Origin: Prolixibacteraceae bacterium
GTDB taxonomy: Bacteria > Bacteroidota > Bacteroidia > Bacteroidales > Prolixibacteraceae
DNA: 7,932 nt
Direction: 5' to 3'
Assembly: GCA_014380255.1 (NCBI GenBank)
Contig: JACMKG010000373.1
Coordinates: 1 to 7,932 of the forward strand
This document shows, piece by piece, positions 5,516 to 7,932 of this stretch. Under the pieces are notes generated by a model. The model worked only from the letters and a program-made list of their open reading frames with translations, was not told where the DNA came from and made no database searches. Position numbers and translations under genes: made by a program. Positions within the stretch are counted from its first letter, which is position 1, and the number at the start of each line of letters is the position of its first letter.

Positions 5516-5540
5516 AACCCTAAAAAAGGTTTTTTTATTT
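5516..5540 (+). terminator. Weak terminator-like hairpin (uncertain)
   Basis: AACC (5516-5519) pairs with GGTT (5528-5531) across an A-rich loop, and six further T, an A and more T follow. The stem is only 4 bp. It could end a plus-strand transcript that contains the 5345-5421 hairpin, but may be chance in AT-rich DNA. Confidence 0.25.
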
Positions 5541-5637
5541 TGCAGGAAGATATTTGTGCATGGTTGTTATCCGTCATGTTTTGCACGTGATCCCTGCTAG
5601 TGCGGGATTTGTTTCCATGCTATGTTTCGTTTGAGGC

Positions 5638-5670
5638 AAAAAAAAGGAACTTGTAAAAAACAAGTTCCTT
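5638..5670 (-). terminator. Intrinsic terminator of the NigD-like gene
   Basis: On the minus strand AAGGAACTTG and CAAGTTCCTT form a perfect 10-bp stem with a 7-nt T-rich loop, followed by eight T (two within the stem). It begins 23 bp after the stop codon at 5694. Confidence 0.93.
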
Positions 5671-5693
5671 CAGACATACACCATTGCTTAATT

Positions 5694-6374
5694 CTAATAC
5701 TTATAAACCCCTGTAAATTCGAAACCTTCGTTATTAAAACCTTTCGAGATCACTTTATACGTAACAGAATCTTTTCCTGCTATCTTGATAGAACTTAAGT
5801 CGAAAGTGACAACAGCTGACATACGAATCAAATCCGGATCGTCGTTATCATTATGCCTTAATTCCAGAACTACAGGTTCTGTGGCAGTCGCATTAGGCTG
5901 TTTTACAAGGTTTATATAATGCATTTTATTTCCCCCGCGGTATTGCAACTCGAAGTTCAACATGTTCTTTTTTTGCCAATGATCTTTAACATGAATGGGA
6001 TCATTGCCAATGCTGTCTTCGATGGCAGGAGTAATATCCAGAATACCTTTGTAAAGGATGTTACGCAGCGAGTTAATTCTCACATCGTACTGCTCTACGT
6101 TTTCAGTATTCTCTTTCTCATTAATAACTGTAAAGTTGGCCAATACTCTTTGATTGTCAGTCACATCATCATTCCAACCTGTACTGTTTGCAGGAAAAAG
6201 CACCTCACCATTATCAAGTTCTATAGTAAATGAGTTATTGCCAGAATCTTTATGGACCAGACCAAAGCCTACCCATGCATTATTCATTGAATTTTCATCC
6301 TCATCTAATAATTCGCAACTTGACAAGAAGCCAAATGTGATTCCGAACATTAAATAGAATATTAACTTTTTCAT
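5694..6374 (-). CDS. NigD-like lipoprotein
   Basis: The protein has 226 residues. Residues 1-19 are a lipoprotein signal peptide with FLSSC and the lipidated Cys at 20. The next residues, ELLDEDEN, are acidic, like the surface-export signals of Bacteroidota lipoproteins, so display on the cell surface is plausible. The body matches the NigD family: an N-terminal OB-like part (about 32-108, with AWVGFG and ELDNGEVLFP) and a C-terminal beta-rich part (about 120-226). The latter shows the hallmark segments IGNDPIHVKDHW (122-133), MLNFELQY (138-145), HYINLV (152-157) and ELRHN (171-175). Length is normal for the family, whose molecular function is unknown. It stands alone, with its own terminator and a 275-bp upstream intergenic region shared with the divergent gene at 6650. 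No good promoter box was found on its side. Confidence 0.88.
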   Translation of the reverse strand: MKKLIFYLMFGITFGFLSSCELLDEDENSMNNAWVGFGLVHKDSGNNSFTIELDNGEVLFPANSTGWNDDVTDNQRVLANFTVINEKENTENVEQYDVRINSLRNILYKGILDITPAIEDSIGNDPIHVKDHWQKKNMLNFELQYRGGNKMHYINLVKQPNATATEPVVLELRHNDNDDPDLIRMSAVVTFDLSSIKIAGKDSVTYKVISKGFNNEGFEFTGVYKY

Positions 6375-6601
6375 TGTTTTTGAGTTTAAATTAGTAATTG
6401 TTTTTTTTAATCTTTAATAATTGCTTCGACGCGTTTGTAATACAATTTTTAAAAGTCATTTGTTCTATAGAGATTCAATCAGACAAAGAAAAGTTGCGTG
6501 CCTGAAACATTTTTTTTATTCCTGCATGGCAAAATTTTCATTTAAATGATTGATGCACCTTAATATCCGGATTAAAAAATAAATATGAATCTCTATTTTT
6601 A

Positions 6602-6609
6602 TATTTTTG
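6602..6609 (+). promoter_or_regulatory. -7 promoter box of the gene at 6650
   Basis: TATTTTTG is an exact match to TAnnTTTG, 40 bp before the ATG. It would give a leader of about 34 nt. No TTTG/TTG is present at the right spacing upstream, so only half of the promoter is supported. Confidence 0.5.
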
Positions 6610-6649
6610 TAATGACAATGTTTGTTTTTGAATATCAAACTTTTAACCG

Positions 6650-7063
6650 ATGCCACAACGTGATTACCTGATGCAGCAATTGGAAGAGATGGGTTATTTT
6701 CTGGCAAGTTTGATTCGCCGGGTTTTAAAACTGAAAGATGAGAGCCGGGAAGATGAAATTACAGAAATGCTTCATGAATTGATACAGGAGAAATTATCTT
6801 TTGACTTGAATGAAGCCATTGTCCTGGATAATGATGGGTTTCTGGAACTGATGAAAGAACACTTTCAGACAGAAGATCATCTTGAAGAAATGGCTGAGCT
6901 ATTGATGCTGACAGGAAAATCAATTCATCCGTTGTCGATTACAAGGATTAATTACCTTGACAAGGCGCTGGTGCTTTACAACCATCTCCAGGAAACAAGC
7001 CAAAACTTTTCGTTTACGCGGAAAGATAAGATTATGGAGATTCGGCAGTTACTCGGTAGTTAA
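6650..7063 (+). CDS. Small helical protein of unknown function, upstream partner of the YjbQ-family gene
   Basis: The 137-residue soluble protein has no signal peptide, membrane segment or cysteine. It is predicted mostly helical, with many Leu, Glu and Met residues; helical stretches are likely at 3-28, 33-50, 62-71, 76-89 and 96-116. The N-terminus (QRDYLMQQLEEMGYFLASLI) resembles the start of small uncharacterised proteins with an RDY...I/L..G..L pattern (DUF6483-like), but I cannot confirm this. It is followed after 35 bp by the YjbQ-family gene on the same strand, which suggests one transcript. No function can be assigned. Confidence 0.8.
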   Translation: MPQRDYLMQQLEEMGYFLASLIRRVLKLKDESREDEITEMLHELIQEKLSFDLNEAIVLDNDGFLELMKEHFQTEDHLEEMAELLMLTGKSIHPLSITRINYLDKALVLYNHLQETSQNFSFTRKDKIMEIRQLLGS

Positions 7064-7098
7064 TGAAAAAATGAGGAATTCAGTAAAAACAATTTACT

Positions 7099-7509
7099 AT
7101 GGTACAGCAACTAGAAATCACCTTACCTTCGTTTAAGCGGGGCTATCATCTCGTGACTGACCAGATAAGCAAGGAGTTGCCACAGCTTCCCGAGAAGGGA
7201 TTGATGAACATCCTGATCAAGCATACCTCTGCGGCTATTACCCTCAATGAGAATGCTGATCCATCCGTTAGAGACGATTTCGAATCCTTCATGAATAAAC
7301 TGGTACCTGAAAATGATCGTTCATTTACCCATACAGAGGAAGGATCGGATGATATGCCTGCTCATCTAAAGAGTTCGCTGATAGGTGCAAGCTTAACGAT
7401 TCCCATTACCAACCACCGGTTGAACCTGGGAACATGGCAAGGAATTTATTTGTGTGAATTCAGGAATTCGGGAGGCAGACGAAAGCTGGTTATCACCATT
7501 ATGAGCTGA
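7099..7509 (+). CDS. YjbQ / UPF0047 family protein
   Basis: The product has 136 residues, the usual length of this one-domain family. The diagnostic segments are all present: KHTSAAITLNENADPSVRDD (41-60, with His42), HTEEGSDDMPAHLKSSLIG (78-96, with His78 and His89) and LNLGTWQGIYLCEFR (108-122). The histidines and acids of these motifs form a conserved metal or ligand pocket in known structures. Some members, including E. coli YjbQ, show weak thiamine-phosphate synthase activity, but the physiological role is unsettled, so I do not call it a thiamine enzyme. The protein should be cytoplasmic. It lies 35 bp after the small helical protein at 6650. A degenerate heptamer array starts 22 bp after its stop, and no U-tract terminator is seen. 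Confidence 0.93.
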   Translation: MVQQLEITLPSFKRGYHLVTDQISKELPQLPEKGLMNILIKHTSAAITLNENADPSVRDDFESFMNKLVPENDRSFTHTEEGSDDMPAHLKSSLIGASLTIPITNHRLNLGTWQGIYLCEFRNSGGRRKLVITIMS

Positions 7510-7531
7510 AAGTCTACGCGGAAAAAGCCCG

Positions 7532-7594
7532 TGGTCAGTGATCAGTATTCAGTGATCAATGATCAGTGGTCAATGCCCAGAAACCAGCAACCAA
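7532..7594 (+). repeat. Degenerate heptamer (N4-CAG/CAA) tandem array after the YjbQ-family gene
   Basis: Seven units run without a phase slip from 7532 to 7580, with TGATCAG as the commonest type; others are TGGTCAG, TATTCAG, TGATCAA and TGCCCAG. Two looser units, AAACCAG and CAACCAA, extend the phase to 7594. The TGATCA cores are self-complementary, so several alternative small hairpins are possible. In the sense of the upstream gene it is the same repeat type and orientation as the array at 1-48. Confidence 0.8.
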
Positions 7595-7664
7595 CCTTTC
7601 AAACCTTTCAAACTTTTTCAAACCCTTCCAACTTTTCCCAACCCTTCAAACCCTTACAACCTCC
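7592..7664 (-). repeat. Degenerate 8-10 bp CAAACCYTTY tandem array overlapping the end of the methyltransferase gene
   Basis: The plus strand shows about eight units of the type CAAACCTTT, CAAACTTTTT, CAACCCTT, with a mean period of 9-10 bp. On the minus strand it reads GTTTGAAAGG-like. The stop codon (7654-7656) and the last few codons of the RsmI-like gene lie inside the array. Together with the adjacent heptamer array, it fills the whole convergent gap between the two genes. No standard terminator is seen for either gene. Confidence 0.7.
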
Positions 7665-7932
7665 CTATCATAAAGATCGCTGGCCGCTTTTGAATATCAG
7701 GAATATTAGTTTTCCAGAACGAAACAGGCTTTGTTCGAATAAATTCTGTATCCAGGGTAATATCGACGGCAATGCACAACATCGTTTGAGGTTCACAATT
7801 CTTCAGTAACTCCTCGAGCAGCTGCAAGTTGCGATAAGGAGCTTCAATAAAAACCTGGGTCTGTCCTTCCAATTGCATTCTTCGTTCCAACATTTTAATC
7901 TGCTGTGATTTCTCAGGGTTCTTGATGGGCAG
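7654..7932 (-). CDS. RsmI-like tetrapyrrole-methylase-family SAM-dependent methyltransferase, C-terminal part (partial)
   Basis: The frame is open to the right window edge, so the start lies outside and only the last 92 residues are seen. An internal ATG at 7893 is not the real start: the frame continues upstream with LPIKNPEKSQQIK. The LPIK segment, QVFIEAPYRN, and the RPAIFMIG ending match the C-terminal half of the RsmI branch of tetrapyrrole methylases. RsmI itself 2'-O-methylates C1402 of 16S rRNA. Bacteroidota often carry a shorter RsmI-like paralogue with an EAPYRN motif where true RsmI has an ESPHR-type motif; this looks like that paralogue, so the exact substrate is uncertain. The final codons overlap a tandem repeat. 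Confidence 0.8.
   Translation of the reverse strand: MPIKNPEKSQQIKMLERRMQLEGQTQVFIEAPYRNLQLLEELLKNCEPQTMLCIAVDITLDTEFIRTKPVSFWKTNIPDIQKRPAIFMIGRL

Larger units (their letters stand above)
5076..5637. other. Gene-free region of about 560 bp with repeats and hairpins
   Basis: No convincing protein-coding frame is seen on either strand between the tRNA terminator and the terminator of the NigD-like gene. It holds a direct repeat TTGAAACAG (5081-5089 and 5093-5101), an 8-bp tandem TGAAGGAC pair (5191-5206), a hairpin with arms CTTTTCAT/ATGAAAGG (5207-5231), the TCT heptamer array (5267-5329), the 11-bp-periodic hairpin (5345-5421) and a small hairpin ATCCC/GGGAT (5590-5608). I see no TAnnTTTG promoter with a good -33 partner, so transcription of the region is uncertain. 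Confidence 0.6.

Noticed and set aside
5919..6357. Plus-strand open frames at 5919-6233 and 6154-6357
   Set aside because: They are antisense to the NigD-like gene, whose family motifs are clear.
6516..6707. Minus-strand open frame of 63 codons
   Set aside because: It lies mostly in AT-rich intergenic DNA, overlaps the start of the 6650 gene antisense, and has no recognisable feature.
7531..7809. Open frame of 92 codons on the plus strand
   Set aside because: It is a translation of the heptamer and CAAACC repeats and then runs antisense to the RsmI-like gene.
7654..7893. Complete 79-residue gene starting at the ATG at 7893
   Set aside because: The frame stays open upstream to the window edge and encodes conserved RsmI-like residues, so this is an internal methionine.

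Overview
The window looks like chromosomal DNA of a Bacteroidota bacterium, most likely class Bacteroidia. The evidence is a perfect TAnnTTTG promoter box in front of the tRNA, few Shine-Dalgarno sites, a NigD-family lipoprotein and an AT-rich base composition. No transposase, integrase, phage gene or CRISPR array is visible.

Layout. Positions 64-3420 hold a minus-strand cluster, read from right to left: an abundant-looking helical lipoprotein (2833-3420), an intrinsic terminator, a large L,D-transpeptidase with a helical N-terminal domain (1633-2766), a small L,D-transpeptidase (893-1549), and a single-span membrane protein of unknown function one base further on (64-891). On the plus strand, diverging from it, are an ECF sigma factor (3624-4199) and a PepSY-like protein (4325-4723). 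Next comes tRNA-His(GTG) with its own promoter and terminator (4901-5075). A gene-free stretch of about 560 bp (5076-5637) follows; it carries a heptamer tandem array and a long 11-bp-periodic hairpin. Beyond it are a NigD-like lipoprotein on the minus strand (5694-6374), a plus-strand pair of a small helical protein and a YjbQ-family protein (6650-7509), a second repeat block, and the C-terminal part of an RsmI-like methyltransferase on the minus strand (7654-7932, cut by the window edge).

How the genes may work together. The minus-strand cluster reads as an envelope module. The lipoprotein is helical, has highly biased codons and ends in two lysines. Beside it are two enzymes of the family that, in Escherichia coli, joins the C-terminal lysine of Braun lipoprotein to peptidoglycan. 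The larger transpeptidase also carries an N-terminal domain that resembles the lipoprotein. I infer a possible outer-membrane-to-peptidoglycan tether analogous to the Lpp system but unrelated in sequence. This is a hypothesis; the gene families and context are seen directly, the function is not.

The second theme is intergenic structure. Three places carry period-7 degenerate tandem repeats, two of them of the same N4-CAG type just after stop codons. There is also a G-quadruplex motif, an array of about 9-10 bp units that runs into a stop codon, and a 74-nt unbulged hairpin built from 11-bp GTTAC/GTAAC units.
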